Below are positions 38,789 to 48,459 of a stretch of 64,000 nt of DNA, one piece after another; within the stretch, counting starts at the first letter, position 1; every line of letters starts with the position of its first letter. The stretch is taken from positions 4,154,001-4,218,000 of the forward strand of contig NC_016818.1 of NCBI RefSeq assembly GCF_000241955.1, written 5' to 3'. A program made the position numbers and the translations under genes. This DNA comes from Rahnella aquatilis CIP 78.65 = ATCC 33071 (GTDB lineage Bacteria > Pseudomonadota > Gammaproteobacteria > Enterobacterales > Enterobacteriaceae). The notes under the pieces are model-generated. The model saw only the letters and a list, made by a program, of their open reading frames with translations. It had not been told where the DNA came from and searched no databases.

Positions 38789-38874
38789 GCGATGGTGGCG
38801 GAATTGGTAGACGCGCTAGCTTCAGGTGTTAGTGTCCTTTGGATGTGAGGGTTCGAGTCCCTCCCTTCGCACCA
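38789..38874 (+). tRNA. tRNA-Leu (CAG), first of three
   Basis: 86 nt with encoded CCA. Type II tRNA with long variable arm; anticodon loop TTCAGGT (CAG) on a CTAGC/GTTAG stem; TTCGAGT T-loop. The acceptor stem pairs GCGATGG with CCTTCGC, which leaves a U5-U68 mismatch. Orthologous position to E. coli leuQPV beside rsmC. Confidence 0.97.
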
Positions 38875-38910
38875 ATACAATCACAAGATTTATATTGCAC
38901 GGCACGGTAC

Positions 38911-38996
38911 GCGATGGTGGCGGAATTGGTAGACGCGCTAGCTTCAGGTGTTAGTGTCCTTCGGATGTGAGGGTTCGAGTCCCTCCCTTCGCACCA
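38911..38996 (+). tRNA. tRNA-Leu (CAG), second of three
   Basis: 86 nt, differing from the first only at one variable-arm base (TTTGGAT against TTCGGAT). It has the same GCGATGG/CCTTCGC acceptor with U5-U68 mismatch and encoded CCA. 36 bp after the first copy. Confidence 0.97.
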
Positions 38997-39037
38997 CTCC
39001 GGCAAATATAAATCAGCAGTAAGCAGAAATCATCTGT

Positions 39038-39124
39038 GCGAAGGTGGCGGAATTGGTAGACGCGCTAGCTTCAGGTGTTAGTGTCCTTACGGACGTGAGG
39101 GTTCAAGTCCCTCTCTTCGCACCA
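39038..39124 (+). tRNA. tRNA-Leu (CAG), third of three
   Basis: 87 nt with CCA. Acceptor GCGAAGG/TCTTCGC restores A5-U68 but has a G7-U66 wobble; the T-loop is TTCAAGT and the variable arm is CCTTACGG, closer to E. coli leu tRNA1. 41 bp after the second copy. A CAGC-TTT-GCTG hairpin followed by T-rich sequence around 39195 may end the transcript (weak). Confidence 0.97.
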
Positions 39125-39238
39125 CGTGATTCTGTTCCTCAGATTTTCCTTCCTGCAATATCTCTTTCAGTTTCAAAAAATAAAAAAGACCCGCAGCTTT
39201 GCTGTGCTTCCTGTTTTTCATATCAGTAACTCCTTGTA

Positions 39239-39523
39239 TTACAAAAAAATAAAATTCAACGTTACCGCAGCCAGACTGCCTGCCAGCGCCATAAATGAGG
39301 GCAGCAACATATAGTGTCGTAATGTGCGGTGGAAAAGCATGCCCAGCGTGACCAGCATCGCAACGACGATAAGCACACGTAACTGATCGAGCGACATATG
39401 CGTCAGGGCAAGCAGCGGCATCAATGCGCAAGGCAACAATACACCCCAACCGCTGGTGAGACGTTTGCCAAACATCCATACAACCGCCCAGATGCCACAT
39501 GCCATGACAATTGCCGGTATCAT
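39239..39523 (-). CDS. yjjZ: Small DUF1435-type membrane protein, YjjZ-like
   Basis: 94 residues, three to four hydrophobic helices (IPAIVMACGIWAVVWMF, WGVLLPCALMPLLAL, LRVLIVVAMLVTLGMLF, LAGSLAAVTLNFIFL). SGWGVLLP and LRHYMLLPS match E. coli YjjZ as I remember it, and that gene also neighbours leuQPV. Start at 39523 has GGAG seven bases upstream; an internal ATG at 39475 would give 78 residues, the E. coli length. Function unknown. Confidence 0.72.
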   Translation of the reverse strand: MIPAIVMACGIWAVVWMFGKRLTSGWGVLLPCALMPLLALTHMSLDQLRVLIVVAMLVTLGMLFHRTLRHYMLLPSFMALAGSLAAVTLNFIFL

Positions 39524-39759
39524 AACCTTGCTCCAAACGCTGATAATGAGAACCAATATCATATAGGATTTTTTCTCATTTACCACCTATTTGCTCTCAC
39601 ACCCTTCGTTTGGGTGACACCCGACGGCAAAAGTGCTAGTTTTGGGGCGGTTAAACCAAATCAGTAAAGCCTCAACTTACACAGTCACTATAAAAACGAC
39701 ATTTATTGCATTCTAATAATTACATATTAGTACTATTAGCCTGCCTGCATGGAAGCATT

Positions 39760-40920
39760 ATGCGGTATAGGGCAATAAGACACTTTATCTATTCAGAACA
39801 ACACACGCTAAATAGAGTAAATTTGATGATATCTCATTCCTATGATGAGCTGCTTAAAAGCAAACATCGGCTGGCGATGTTGCTATTCTTTTTTTTAAAC
39901 AGTGCGACTGCATTATTTTCTTTGGCTTACCCGCCCGAGAACTCAGCCTCAGCGCCATTTCCGCTGGTACTGATTTTTGTGCTTTGCTTTTCAGGGCTGA
40001 TATTTTCTTTTTTCAGCAAGAAAAATTACTCGGCCCATCTGAATATGTGTTCCGTCGCTGTTGGCCTGCTATGGGCCTGGCAAATAGCCTTACGCTTTGA
40101 AGAAACCAGTCATGTAGATAAAAATTATCTTTTAATCAGCTTACTCAGTATATTATTTATCAGTGCCATTGCTTTATCAGATAATTTCCTGGCTTTTTGT
40201 CTGCATGCAGTACCTTCCACTATTTGCGTCATTGTTTTGGACGACTTTCAACATGTCGGCCGTATCCTCTTCTCCGTTTCATTGCCGCTGATCGGTCTGT
40301 GGTTGCATCATCTGATGCTCAGGCGCAGTGACGAGTTCACGCGCCGGATGGTGTCCAATCTCTACAGCGAACGGGAAAAATTCAGCGATCTGAGCATGCT
40401 GGATCCGCTGACCGGCCTATATAACCGCCGGGGATTGCAGAATAAGCTGGAAACGCTGTTTAATCAGGCCTCGGGGCACTACGTTATGCTGCTCGATATC
40501 GACCATTTCAAAGCCTATAACGACAATTATGGCCACACGATGGGCGATCAGGCTCTGGTGCGTGTCTCTGCCGCTATCCGCGATGCGGTACGCTCGCGGG
40601 ATGTGGTTGTCCGTTATGGCGGAGAAGAATTTCTGGTACTGATGTCCAACGTTCAACAGGAACATGCGGTCCGCATGGCTGAGCGTATCCAGAATAAAGT
40701 CCTTGGGCTGAATATTCCGCATTTGTTTAATGCTGAGGTCTCCACCCACGTCACGGTAAGTGCCGGGCTGGCGGCGCTGGAGGAAGGTGACTTTATTCAG
40801 GCTTTAGGTAAAGCCGATAGCTCGCTCTATAACGCAAAAAATAGTGGTCGAAATAAAATATTTTATGCATGGGAACAAAGCAGAGAGATTCAGCAAACCG
40901 CCAAAGAAAAAATAGCCTGA
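39760..40920 (+). CDS. Membrane diguanylate cyclase (GGDEF)
   Basis: 386 residues. An N-terminal block of about six transmembrane helices (LAMLLFFFLNSATALFSL ... ILFSVSLPLIGLWLHHLM) leads into a GGDEF domain: DPLTGLYNRRG, LLDIDHFKAYNDNYGH, RYGGEEF with the active GGEEF at 287-291. It should make c-di-GMP. No RxxD inhibitory site is evident four to five residues before GGEEF. Start is uncertain: ATG at 39760 follows GGAAG; ATG at 39826 is also possible. Stands alone between yjjZ and rhaT; no phosphodiesterase nearby. Confidence 0.88.
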   Translation: MRYRAIRHFIYSEQHTLNRVNLMISHSYDELLKSKHRLAMLLFFFLNSATALFSLAYPPENSASAPFPLVLIFVLCFSGLIFSFFSKKNYSAHLNMCSVAVGLLWAWQIALRFEETSHVDKNYLLISLLSILFISAIALSDNFLAFCLHAVPSTICVIVLDDFQHVGRILFSVSLPLIGLWLHHLMLRRSDEFTRRMVSNLYSEREKFSDLSMLDPLTGLYNRRGLQNKLETLFNQASGHYVMLLDIDHFKAYNDNYGHTMGDQALVRVSAAIRDAVRSRDVVVRYGGEEFLVLMSNVQQEHAVRMAERIQNKVLGLNIPHLFNAEVSTHVTVSAGLAALEEGDFIQALGKADSSLYNAKNSGRNKIFYAWEQSREIQQTAKEKIA

Positions 40921-41047
40921 CGATGATTTTTATATCACATTAATCACACCCTATTTATTGTTATTAATTCTTGCGAACAATGTTCAGGTTTTTCCCGGTT
41001 CGTCATAAACAAAGCCTGCCATTCAGTTTCACTGCATAATCATTCAA

Positions 41048-41096
41048 CTTTCAGCCAGATTAATGGTTCTGGCTGAAAGTAAACAAACTTGTTTAC
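41048..41096. repeat. Two abutting palindromes downstream of the diguanylate cyclase
   Basis: CTTTCAGCCAGA and TCTGGCTGAAAG form a perfect 12-pair stem around an eight-base loop (41048-41079). Immediately after, GTAAACAA-AC-TTGTTTAC (41079-41096) is a second perfect inverted repeat. No T run follows on the plus strand. Otherwise the 40921-41337 region, AT-rich, shows no gene. Confidence 0.65.
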
Positions 41097-41337
41097 TATA
41101 ATGAATGTGACTCATCCCTGTTACTTTTCATGTTATTCGATCTATTTAAATAAGCCCTGCACGCGTCCGCTTCGCCCCGAAATAATGACAGATAAAAATA
41201 ATCCTAAAAGACATTTCCCGCTCTTTTCCCGCCTGCTCTCAACCTCTTCTTCAAACCTCTTCTCTTTGTCTCTAAAAAGTCTCTAAAAATGCGCTAGTTT
41301 GTTGATTTAATGTAATTATTAATTCCATTATTGGATT

Positions 41338-41432
41338 TGTGAACTGACTCATGTTCATCTTCCGGCGAGTGCCAGCGCTGATTTCCCGGTGGCACTGACC
41401 GGAAGGCCCCACTAGAGGACGCTTCTTACACT
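41338..41432 (+). promoter_or_regulatory. rhaT promoter: CRP site, RhaS site, -10
   Basis: CRP-like TGTGA-ACTGAC-TCATG at 41338-41353. RhaS inverted repeat CTTCCGGCGAGTGCCA (41359-41374) and TGGCACTGACCGGAAGG (41390-41406), 14 of 16 bases complementary. Exactly 20 bp later is a TACACT -10 (41427-41432). The predicted start near 41439 puts CRP at about -93. Every one of these distances equals those at rhaB. Confidence 0.85.
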
Positions 41433-41522
41433 ATCGCCACCCGCTGTCCATGTTTCTGAAGGATCAGTTAACAACAGCGCTTTTGCTTATCTCATCACTC
41501 TACATAATAAAAGGTCCAGTGT

Positions 41523-42557
41523 ATGAACAGTTCGATAGTGTTAGGGATTATCTGGCATCTGATAGGAGCGGCCAGCGCAGCTTGCTTCTATGCGCCATTC
41601 AAACAAGTTAAACATTGGTCATGGGAAACCATGTGGTCGCTTGGCGGCTTCTTTTCCTGGATCATTTTGCCATGGGCGGTCAGCTACGTGCTGTTGCCTG
41701 ATTTCTGGGCCTATTACGGTTCATTCAGCTTTGCGACCCTGCTGCCTATTTTCCTGTTTGGCGCCATGTGGGGCATCGGTAACATCAACTATGGCCTGAC
41801 TATGCGCTATCTCGGCATGTCGATGGGGATAGGCATCGCCATCGGCATTACCCTGATTATCGGGACGCTGATGACGCCTGTCTTGCAGGGCAAAATGGGC
41901 ATGCTGTTTGGCACATCAGGCGGCCAGCTCACCCTGCTCGGCGTATTTGTTGCGGTCATTGGTGTAGCCATTGTCAGCTATGCGGGCTTCCTGAAAGAAA
42001 AAGCCTTGGGCATTAAAGCGGAAGAGTTCAATCTGCGCAAAGGGCTGATTCTGGCTGTGATGTGCGGGATCTTCTCCGCAGGGATGTCTTTCGCCATGAG
42101 CGCTGCGGTGCCAATGCATGAAGCGGCGCGCGGGCTTGGGATTGATCCGTTGTACGTTGCCCTGCCAAGTTATGTGGTGATCATGGGCGGTGGCGCAGTC
42201 GTTAACCTCGGTTTCTGCTTTATCCGTCTGGCAACACGTAAAACCATCTCTTTGCGCGCCGATCTGTCGGTGGCGAAATCCCTGCTGCTTACAAATGCGG
42301 TCTTCTCCATTATTGGCGGCGTAATGTGGTACCTGCAGTTCTTCTTCTATGCCTGGGGACATGCCAGCATTCCGGCAGAATATGATTACATGAGCTGGAT
42401 GCTGCATATGAGTTTCTACGTATTGTGCGGGGGTATCGTCGGTCTGGTGCTGAAAGAATGGCTCGGCGTAGGCAAAAAACCGGTGCGTGTTCTTTGTATC
42501 GGTGCGCTGGTGATTATTCTGGCGGCAAACATTGTCGGTCTGGGTATGGCACTGTAA
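41523..42557 (+). CDS. rhaT: L-rhamnose-proton symporter RhaT
   Basis: 344 residues, E. coli length. Ten-helix DMT-related permease of the RhaT family: starts [22 protein letters not shown], with [16 protein letters not shown] and [21 protein letters not shown]. Imports L-rhamnose with H+. AAGG lies ten bases before the ATG. Own RhaS/CRP-type promoter upstream; convergent with rhaR, with a long hairpin between. Confidence 0.97.
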   Translation: MNSSIVLGIIWHLIGAASAACFYAPFKQVKHWSWETMWSLGGFFSWIILPWAVSYVLLPDFWAYYGSFSFATLLPIFLFGAMWGIGNINYGLTMRYLGMSMGIGIAIGITLIIGTLMTPVLQGKMGMLFGTSGGQLTLLGVFVAVIGVAIVSYAGFLKEKALGIKAEEFNLRKGLILAVMCGIFSAGMSFAMSAAVPMHEAARGLGIDPLYVALPSYVVIMGGGAVVNLGFCFIRLATRKTISLRADLSVAKSLLLTNAVFSIIGGVMWYLQFFFYAWGHASIPAEYDYMSWMLHMSFYVLCGGIVGLVLKEWLGVGKKPVRVLCIGALVIILAANIVGLGMAL

Positions 42558-42568
42558 GCGCTAGGTGT

Positions 42569-42604
42569 CTCAATGACGGCAGAACTTATTCTGCCGTCAT
42601 TGAG
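42569..42604. terminator. 16-pair perfect hairpin between rhaT and rhaR
   Basis: CTCAATGACGGCAGAA and TTCTGCCGTCATTGAG pair perfectly around a CTTA loop. The last codons and stop of rhaR lie inside the structure. No T run on either side, so it may act as a bidirectional 3'-end block or RNA stabiliser, not a textbook intrinsic terminator. Confidence 0.7.
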
Positions 42605-43458
42605 GATAAAAGGATCTTACCGGCCTGCTGTGTAAAACGCTGCCGGTAGTCACGCGGCGAAACACCACTTGCACGACTGAACACCACAGAAAAATAGTTA
42701 CTGTCATCGAAGCCGCATTCAGCGGCCACATCACTGATTGTCATGTTGCCATAACGCAGCAAACTCATCGCCCGGCAAAGCCTCAGCTGACGTAAATAAT
42801 GGGTCACACTCATGCCGGTATGCTGTTTGAACAGCGAACGTAAAGCACGCGGATTAAGCTGATGTTGCAGACAAAACGTTTCAAGGTGGAAGGGGGCAGC
42901 GATATTTGCCCGCAGGGCCATCAGCAATAAATCCAGCTGATGCGCATCCGGTAATGCGCCACTGTCCGGCCGCTGACGAAAACGCAGTAACAACAATGCC
43001 AGTTGCATCAGCAGGGCTTCACTCAACTGAATCGAAAGCGGCTCCGATTTCATACACTCTTTAGCAAGCTCATCCACTTTATCGCGCAAAACCGACATGC
43101 CAAGCGTACTCAGCCGCCAGTAACGTTGTTCCTGGCTGACATTCTCGCCCGGTAATAATTGCGACCAGTCGGCCGCCAGCCCGAAACGCTCACGGCAAAA
43201 CAGCACATTATCCAGTGCCAGTTCGTTGACTGACTCATAGCTATGCCGGTCCCGTGAATTAATATAAAACAGGTCACCGCAGGTGATGGGATAAGGGATA
43301 TCGTTCCAGACATGCAGACCATTACCGCGCCAGACAATGACAAGTTCATCAAAATCATGGTCATGACTCGGAAAGTCGGCCTGGGGATGGCGCTCAGCCA
43401 CCACCACCGAATTCATCCTGGTCAGGAAGAAGTCATTTTTACTCAATTTCAATGACAT
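42586..43458 (-). CDS. rhaR: Rhamnose operon activator RhaR
   Basis: 290 residues. AraC family: N-terminal cupin sensing L-rhamnose (HPQADFPSHDHDFDELVIVWRG, then YPITCGDLFYINSRDRHSY), C-terminal double helix-turn-helix (LETFCLQHQLNPRALRSLFKQHTG and ISDVAAECGFDDSNYFSVVF). In E. coli RhaR activates rhaSR. ATG at 43458 chosen (GAG nine bases upstream, MSLKLSKNDFF start); a TTG ten codons earlier is possible. 84 bp after rhaS on the same strand, so the order is rhaS then rhaR as in E. coli. Confidence 0.93.
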   Translation of the reverse strand: MSLKLSKNDFFLTRMNSVVVAERHPQADFPSHDHDFDELVIVWRGNGLHVWNDIPYPITCGDLFYINSRDRHSYESVNELALDNVLFCRERFGLAADWSQLLPGENVSQEQRYWRLSTLGMSVLRDKVDELAKECMKSEPLSIQLSEALLMQLALLLLRFRQRPDSGALPDAHQLDLLLMALRANIAAPFHLETFCLQHQLNPRALRSLFKQHTGMSVTHYLRQLRLCRAMSLLRYGNMTISDVAAECGFDDSNYFSVVFSRASGVSPRDYRQRFTQQAGKILLSSMTAE

Positions 43459-43542
43459 AGCTGCATTCTCAATCCCGTTTGACGACAAAATAAACGAGGC
43501 AGTTCGCAGGTAAGAATACCCGAAACTGCAAGAGGTGCCGTT

Positions 43543-44370
43543 TTAACGCAACTGATCACGCATGAGTTTTGGCGACACCGAAAACTCCCGACGAAACTGT
43601 GTCGAGAAGTGGTTACTGTCACTGAACCCGCAGGCATAGGCGATATCGGTAATACTTTGATCACTATGATGTAAACGACGTCGCGCTTCCAGCAACCTCA
43701 GCCGGTTAAGATACCGCTGTGGCGTCATGCCGGTGTAATGCTTCATCTGACGATGTAATGTTCGCAGCGCCAGCGAGAAACGTTCTGCAGCTTCGGTCCA
43801 GTTGACGTCCTCACTGTAATGCGACTGAAGCCATTGCAAAAGTTGATTGACCCTGTTTTCCGAGGTATCTCGCAATTGTGGCTGGAAACAGTCCTGGTAA
43901 AGCAGGATCAGCAGTTGTAAAAACAGACTCTCACGGGTCGCGATGTGTTCCATTTCCACACTCTCTGGCAGCGCTTCAAGTTGTGTGATGCAGTTCAGCA
44001 CCTGCTGGAGCACGCACGGGCTGAGTTGCCAGTGGATCTGCGACTGATAATGATGTTCCTGAGGAAGGAAGTGGCCGACGTCCTGAATGAAGCGGAACGC
44101 CTTAGGCGAGCGGAACAACACATTGGTCAGACGCAGATTATCGACATTTTCAAACAAATGATGATCGCTGGCACGCACGAAACAGACCGTACCGGCCGTC
44201 AGTGTGTAAGGGTTGTCATTAAAGATATGCACACCTGATCCGCTTTCCACCAGCATAATTTCGTGGAAATCATGGTAGTGCTCCGGGAATACATCTTGCG
44301 GAAGCCGCCGCTCAACCGTCACGGTCAGCTCAGGTGCCGCAAAATAATCATCACCTCTCAGTAACGTCAT
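43543..44370 (-). CDS. rhaS: Rhamnose catabolism activator RhaS
   Basis: 275 residues (E. coli 278). AraC-family activator of rhaBAD and rhaT. Cupin RRLPQDVFPEHYHDFHEIML and GGTVCFVR-like TAGTVCFVRASDHH; DNA-binding part FSLALRTLHRQMKHYTGMTPQRYLNRLRL and DIAYACGFSDSNHFSTQFRRE, nearly identical to E. coli. GGAGGTGA four bases before the ATG, a very strong ribosome site. Divergent from rhaB. Confidence 0.96.
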   Translation of the reverse strand: MTLLRGDDYFAAPELTVTVERRLPQDVFPEHYHDFHEIMLVESGSGVHIFNDNPYTLTAGTVCFVRASDHHLFENVDNLRLTNVLFRSPKAFRFIQDVGHFLPQEHHYQSQIHWQLSPCVLQQVLNCITQLEALPESVEMEHIATRESLFLQLLILLYQDCFQPQLRDTSENRVNQLLQWLQSHYSEDVNWTEAAERFSLALRTLHRQMKHYTGMTPQRYLNRLRLLEARRRLHHSDQSITDIAYACGFSDSNHFSTQFRREFSVSPKLMRDQLR

Positions 44371-44508
44371 GTATCACCTCCGGTTCAAAATCCTTGTGCG
44401 TCGGGAAACAACCCTACCCTGCGCCTGACGTTCCTGCCTTCAAACCACGGCAGTAAAAGCGTCATAAACGGTCATATTTCAAAGATTCCCCCCGTCGTGA
44501 TGCAGATC

Positions 44509-44524
44509 TGCGGCAAAGATCACA
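44509..44524. promoter_or_regulatory. Candidate CRP site in the rhaS-rhaB spacer
   Basis: On the minus strand TGTGA-TCTTTG-CCGCA: one perfect and one weak half-site, about 146 bp upstream of the rhaS start. CRP co-activates rhaSR in E. coli. The rhaS promoter itself and RhaR half-sites were not resolved by eye. Confidence 0.45.
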
Positions 44525-44585
44525 ATCGCTTATTCCGCTTATACAGACGCGGCAAAACCCTGTTTCAGCCAGCTTTGAACCGTTA

Positions 44586-44680
44586 TGTGATCTGCCTCGC
44601 ATCTACCTTTTTAATGCTGCCATCCCGCCAAAACCGGTGGCAATCACCGGAAGGTGCCCTTCAGGCGTCTCCCCTACACT
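44586..44680 (+). promoter_or_regulatory. rhaBAD promoter: CRP site, RhaS site, -10
   Basis: CRP site TGTGA-TCTGCC-TCGCA at 44586-44601. RhaS half-sites at about 44605-44621 (weak) and TGGCAATCACCGGAAGG (44638-44654, strong). 20 bp later a TACACT -10 (44675-44680). Predicted start near 44687 puts CRP at about -93, the place it holds in E. coli rhaBAD (-92.5). Confidence 0.87.
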
Positions 44681-44709
44681 GGCCACATATTCAATAAGGA
44701 ATGGCCGCT

Positions 44710-46194
44710 ATGAGAACTCACCATCTTGCCGCTATTGACCTCGGCGCTTCCAGCGGCCGGGTGATGCTGGCGACGTTTACCCGTCAGGATCCCGATCCGG
44801 CAGCGACGCTGACACTGAAAGAAATCCACCGTTTTCCTAATAATCTGATCCGCGTTGATGGCCACGATACCTGGGACCTTGATGCGCTGGAGAAACACAT
44901 TCTTGAAGGGTTGAATCGCCTCGATGCGTCCGGCGTTCCGCTTGACGGTATCGGGATTGATACCTGGGGCGTGGATTATGTCCTGCTTGATGCACAGGGT
45001 CAGCGGGTTGGCTTGCCGGTTGCTTACCGTGACAACCGCACGGAAGGGGTGATGGCGCGGATGGAACAGCAGTTTGGCCGCGAGAATGTGTATCAGAAAA
45101 CCGGCATTCAGTTCATGCCGTTTAACACACTTTATCAGTTGCGTGCGCTGAGCGAACAACAGCCAGAAATCGTCAGTAAAGCCGCACACATGCTGATGAT
45201 CCCGGATTATTTCCTCTATCGCCTCACTGGCAAAATGAACTGGGAATACACCAATGCCAGCACTACGCAGATGCTCAGTCTCGCCACCGGTGACTGGGAT
45301 GAAGATTTGCTGAAACTGGCAGGTGTACCACGCCGCTGGTTGCAAAAACCCACCCAGCCGGGTAACTCCCCGGGGCTGTGGCAAAGCCCGCGCGGACGCA
45401 GCGTGCCGGTATTCAGCGTCGCGACACACGACACCGCCAGCGCGGTGGTGGCCGCCCCGCTCACCAGTTCCCGCAGCGCCTATCTCAGTTCGGGCACCTG
45501 GTCGCTGATGGGCATTGAAAGCCCGCAAGCCTTTAACCATGCTCAGGCACTGCACGACAACATCACTAACGAAGGCGGCATTAACGGCAGCTATCGGGTA
45601 TTGAGAAATATCATGGGGTTGTGGCTGTTCCAGCGGGTTTGCCGCGAACTGAATATCCAGGATTTACCGTCATTAATCACGCTGGCTAAAAATGTCACGC
45701 CGTTCACTTATCTGATTAACCCGAACGAAGATCGTTTTATCAATCCCCCTTCCATGGTGGATGCCATTCGTGATGCCTGCCGTCAGGCGGGTGATCAGGT
45801 GCCGGAGTCGCCAGCTGAACTGGCGCGTTGTATTTTCGACAGCCTTGCCATGTTGTATCGCAAAATCGCCTTACAACTGGCTGATTTACAAGGCATGCCG
45901 CTGGAAGATATCCACATCGTCGGCGGCGGCAGCCAGAACCAGTTCCTGAACCAGCTTTGTGCTGATGTCTGTCAGGTCAGCGTCAGCGCAGGTCCGGTGG
46001 AGGCATCAACGCTGGGCAATATCGGCGTTCAGCTGATGGCGCTGAACGCCGTCAAAGATACCGCTGAATTTCGTCGCATTGTTGCCACGAATTTTGAGCA
46101 ACACCATTACATTCCCCGTATTCACGCGGATTTCGCTATTCACTGGCGCCGTTTTCAGGCGCTCTGTCACGCCAATGAGGAACTCGCAGTATGA
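44710..46194 (+). CDS. rhaB: Rhamnulokinase RhaB
   Basis: 494 residues (E. coli 489). FGGY carbohydrate kinase phosphorylating L-rhamnulose at O1. [12 protein letters not shown] at the N-terminus, [39 protein letters not shown] ATP motif and [13 protein letters not shown]. The ATG at 44710 is preferred because AAGGA lies nine bases away; the ATG three codons earlier abuts AAGGA directly. The stop overlaps the rhaA start (ATGA). Confidence 0.97.
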   Translation: MRTHHLAAIDLGASSGRVMLATFTRQDPDPAATLTLKEIHRFPNNLIRVDGHDTWDLDALEKHILEGLNRLDASGVPLDGIGIDTWGVDYVLLDAQGQRVGLPVAYRDNRTEGVMARMEQQFGRENVYQKTGIQFMPFNTLYQLRALSEQQPEIVSKAAHMLMIPDYFLYRLTGKMNWEYTNASTTQMLSLATGDWDEDLLKLAGVPRRWLQKPTQPGNSPGLWQSPRGRSVPVFSVATHDTASAVVAAPLTSSRSAYLSSGTWSLMGIESPQAFNHAQALHDNITNEGGINGSYRVLRNIMGLWLFQRVCRELNIQDLPSLITLAKNVTPFTYLINPNEDRFINPPSMVDAIRDACRQAGDQVPESPAELARCIFDSLAMLYRKIALQLADLQGMPLEDIHIVGGGSQNQFLNQLCADVCQVSVSAGPVEASTLGNIGVQLMALNAVKDTAEFRRIVATNFEQHHYIPRIHADFAIHWRRFQALCHANEELAV

Positions 46195-47447
46195 CTTCAT
46201 CTATCGATCAAGCATGGACACTTGCCAAAGAACGCTTTGCACAGCTGGGTATTGATGCCGAAGCTGCAATCAAACAACTTGATACCCTGCCCGTTTCTAT
46301 CCATTGCTGGCAGGGCGATGATGTCGCGGGCTTCGAAAACCCTGAAGGCAGCCTGACCGGCGGTATTCAGGCAACCGGTAATTATCCCGGCAAAGCGCGC
46401 AACGCTCAGCAACTTCGTGCGGACTTAGAACTGGCGATCTCCATGATCCCCGGTCCTAACCGGCTGAATCTGCATGCGATCTATCTGGAGTCCGATAAGC
46501 CCGTTGCCCGTAACGAAATCGAACCTAAGCACTTCACCGGCTGGGTTGACTGGGCGAAGAAAAACAAGCTGGGTCTGGATTTCAACCCGTCTTGTTTCTC
46601 ACACCCGATGAGCGCAGACGGCTTCACACTGTCACACGCGAACCCGGAAATCCGCCAGTTCTGGATTGAACATTGTCAGGCCAGCCGCCGTGTCTCCGCC
46701 TCATTTGGCCGCGCGCTGGGCACGCCGTCAGTGATGAATATCTGGGTGCCGGACGGCATGAAAGACATCACCGTAGACCGTCTGGCACCGCGCCAGCGCC
46801 TGATGAGCGCCCTCGATGAAGTGATTTCTGAGAAGTTTGATATCACCGAACACATCGATGCCGTTGAAAGCAAACTGTTCGGCATCGGTTCTGAAAGCTA
46901 CACCGTCGGCTCAAACGAATTCTATCTCGGTTATGCTGCCAGCCGCGGCACCGCCCTGTGCCTCGATGCTGGTCACTTCCACCCGACCGAAGTGATCTCC
47001 GACAAAATCTCTGCTGCGATGCTGTATGTGCCGCGCCTGCTGCTGCACGTCAGCCGTCCGGTACGCTGGGACAGTGACCACGTGGTTCTGCTGGACGACG
47101 AAACGCAGGCCATCGCCAGTGAAATCGTTCGCCATGACCTGTTCAACCGCGTGCATATCGGTCTGGACTTCTTTGATGCCTCGATCAACCGCATCGCTGC
47201 CTGGGTTATCGGCACCCGCAATATGAAAAAAGCCCTGCTGAAAGCCCTGCTCGAACCGACCGATTTACTGAAAAAACTGGAAGCCGAAGGCGATTACACC
47301 GCACGTCTGGCTTTGCTGGAAGAGCAAAAATCCCTGCCATGGCAGGCCGTGTGGGACATGTATTGTCAGCGTCACGATGTACCGGTTGGCGGTCAGTGGC
47401 TGGATACCGTCCGTCATTATGAAACCAGCGTGCTGGCAAAACGTTAA
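46191..47447 (+). CDS. rhaA: L-rhamnose isomerase RhaA
   Basis: 418 residues (E. coli 419). Mn2+-dependent isomerase from L-rhamnose to L-rhamnulose. [16 protein letters not shown] near the start, [20 protein letters not shown], and metal ligands in [12 protein letters not shown] and [17 protein letters not shown] nine bases before the ATG; start overlaps the rhaB stop by four bases, so translation is probably coupled. Confidence 0.97.
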   Translation: MTSSIDQAWTLAKERFAQLGIDAEAAIKQLDTLPVSIHCWQGDDVAGFENPEGSLTGGIQATGNYPGKARNAQQLRADLELAISMIPGPNRLNLHAIYLESDKPVARNEIEPKHFTGWVDWAKKNKLGLDFNPSCFSHPMSADGFTLSHANPEIRQFWIEHCQASRRVSASFGRALGTPSVMNIWVPDGMKDITVDRLAPRQRLMSALDEVISEKFDITEHIDAVESKLFGIGSESYTVGSNEFYLGYAASRGTALCLDAGHFHPTEVISDKISAAMLYVPRLLLHVSRPVRWDSDHVVLLDDETQAIASEIVRHDLFNRVHIGLDFFDASINRIAAWVIGTRNMKKALLKALLEPTDLLKKLEAEGDYTARLALLEEQKSLPWQAVWDMYCQRHDVPVGGQWLDTVRHYETSVLAKR

Positions 47448-47499
47448 TTGCCGCTGAACACAACAGAAACGCATTCACCTTATTCGCAGGAAAGAACCG

Positions 47500-48324
47500 A
47501 TGAAAACATTATTTAGCTCGTGGTTTGTGCAAGGCATGGTCAAAGCGACCACCGATATGTGGCTGAAAGGCTGGGATGAGCGCAACGGCGGCAACGTCAG
47601 CATGCGCCTGTTACCGGAAGACGTCGCACCTTATAAAAATGACTTTTACGCGCAGCCACGCCAGGTTGAACTGACTCAGCATGCGCCGGATCTGGCCAAC
47701 GAATACTTCATCGTGACCGGTTCCGGTAAGTTTTTCCGCAACGTGCAATTAGCCCCGTCAGAAGCGCTGACCGTTATTCAGCTTGATGACAAAGGCGCCA
47801 GCTACAAAATTCTGTGGGGCCTGACCGCAGGCGGCTTACCCACCTCGGAACTGGCTTCACATCTGCAATCTCATGCTGTGCGTAAACGTGTCACCAACGG
47901 ACAGGATCGCGTGATCATGCACTGCCATGCGACCAACCTGATCGCGCTGACTTACGTACTTGAGCTCGACAGCGCCAAGATCACCCGCAAACTGTGGGAA
48001 TGCAGCACCGAATGTCTGGTGGTCTTCCCCGACGGGGTGGGGATTGTACCGTGGATGGTGCCGGGTACCGATGGTATCGGTGCAGCCACTTCCGACCGGA
48101 TGCAGCATCACAGCCTGGTGCTTTGGGCGTTCCACGGTATCTTCGGTTGCGGCCCGACGCTGGATGACGCTTTTGGCCTGATCGACACCGCTGAAAAATC
48201 AGCTGAGATCCTGGTGAAAGTAATTTCCATGGGAGGGATGAAACAAACTATCCAGACCGAAGAACTGATTGCCCTTGGCAAACGTTTTGACGTCACACCT
48301 TTCGAGGCCGCGTTAAAAGCCTGA
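47500..48324 (+). CDS. rhaD: Rhamnulose-1-phosphate aldolase RhaD
   Basis: 274 residues, E. coli length. Zn2+ class II aldolase splitting rhamnulose-1-phosphate into DHAP and L-lactaldehyde. [24 protein letters not shown] and the zinc histidines in [17 protein letters not shown] and [17 protein letters not shown] precedes the ATG. 52 bp after rhaA. Confidence 0.97.
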   Translation: MKTLFSSWFVQGMVKATTDMWLKGWDERNGGNVSMRLLPEDVAPYKNDFYAQPRQVELTQHAPDLANEYFIVTGSGKFFRNVQLAPSEALTVIQLDDKGASYKILWGLTAGGLPTSELASHLQSHAVRKRVTNGQDRVIMHCHATNLIALTYVLELDSAKITRKLWECSTECLVVFPDGVGIVPWMVPGTDGIGAATSDRMQHHSLVLWAFHGIFGCGPTLDDAFGLIDTAEKSAEILVKVISMGGMKQTIQTEELIALGKRFDVTPFEAALKA

Positions 48325-48360
48325 TCAGGCATTTTATGCGCCTGACATCATAAATCCTGC

Positions 48361-48385
48361 ACGGGGAACAGCGGATGTTTCCCGT
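48361..48385 (+). other. Hairpin between rhaD and the lactaldehyde reductase gene
   Basis: ACGGGGAACA-GCGGA-TGTTTCCCGT: ten pairs with one G-T. No U-tract follows, so it more likely affects mRNA stability or polarity than ends transcription. Confidence 0.55.
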
Positions 48386-48459
48386 AGCAGAAATGGCAAA
48401 GACCCCGGAGCGGCGCACAGCAGAACACCTATTTTACTTACTCTATAGAGGGAATTTTT

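Noticed and set aside
39044..39229. 61-codon frame starting inside the third tRNA-Leu
   Set aside because: First 27 codons are tRNA sequence, so a protein is not credible.
42541..42604. Long hairpin after rhaT as a standard rho-independent terminator
   Set aside because: The stem is perfect but no T run follows on either strand, so it is recorded as a hairpin with unsure role.
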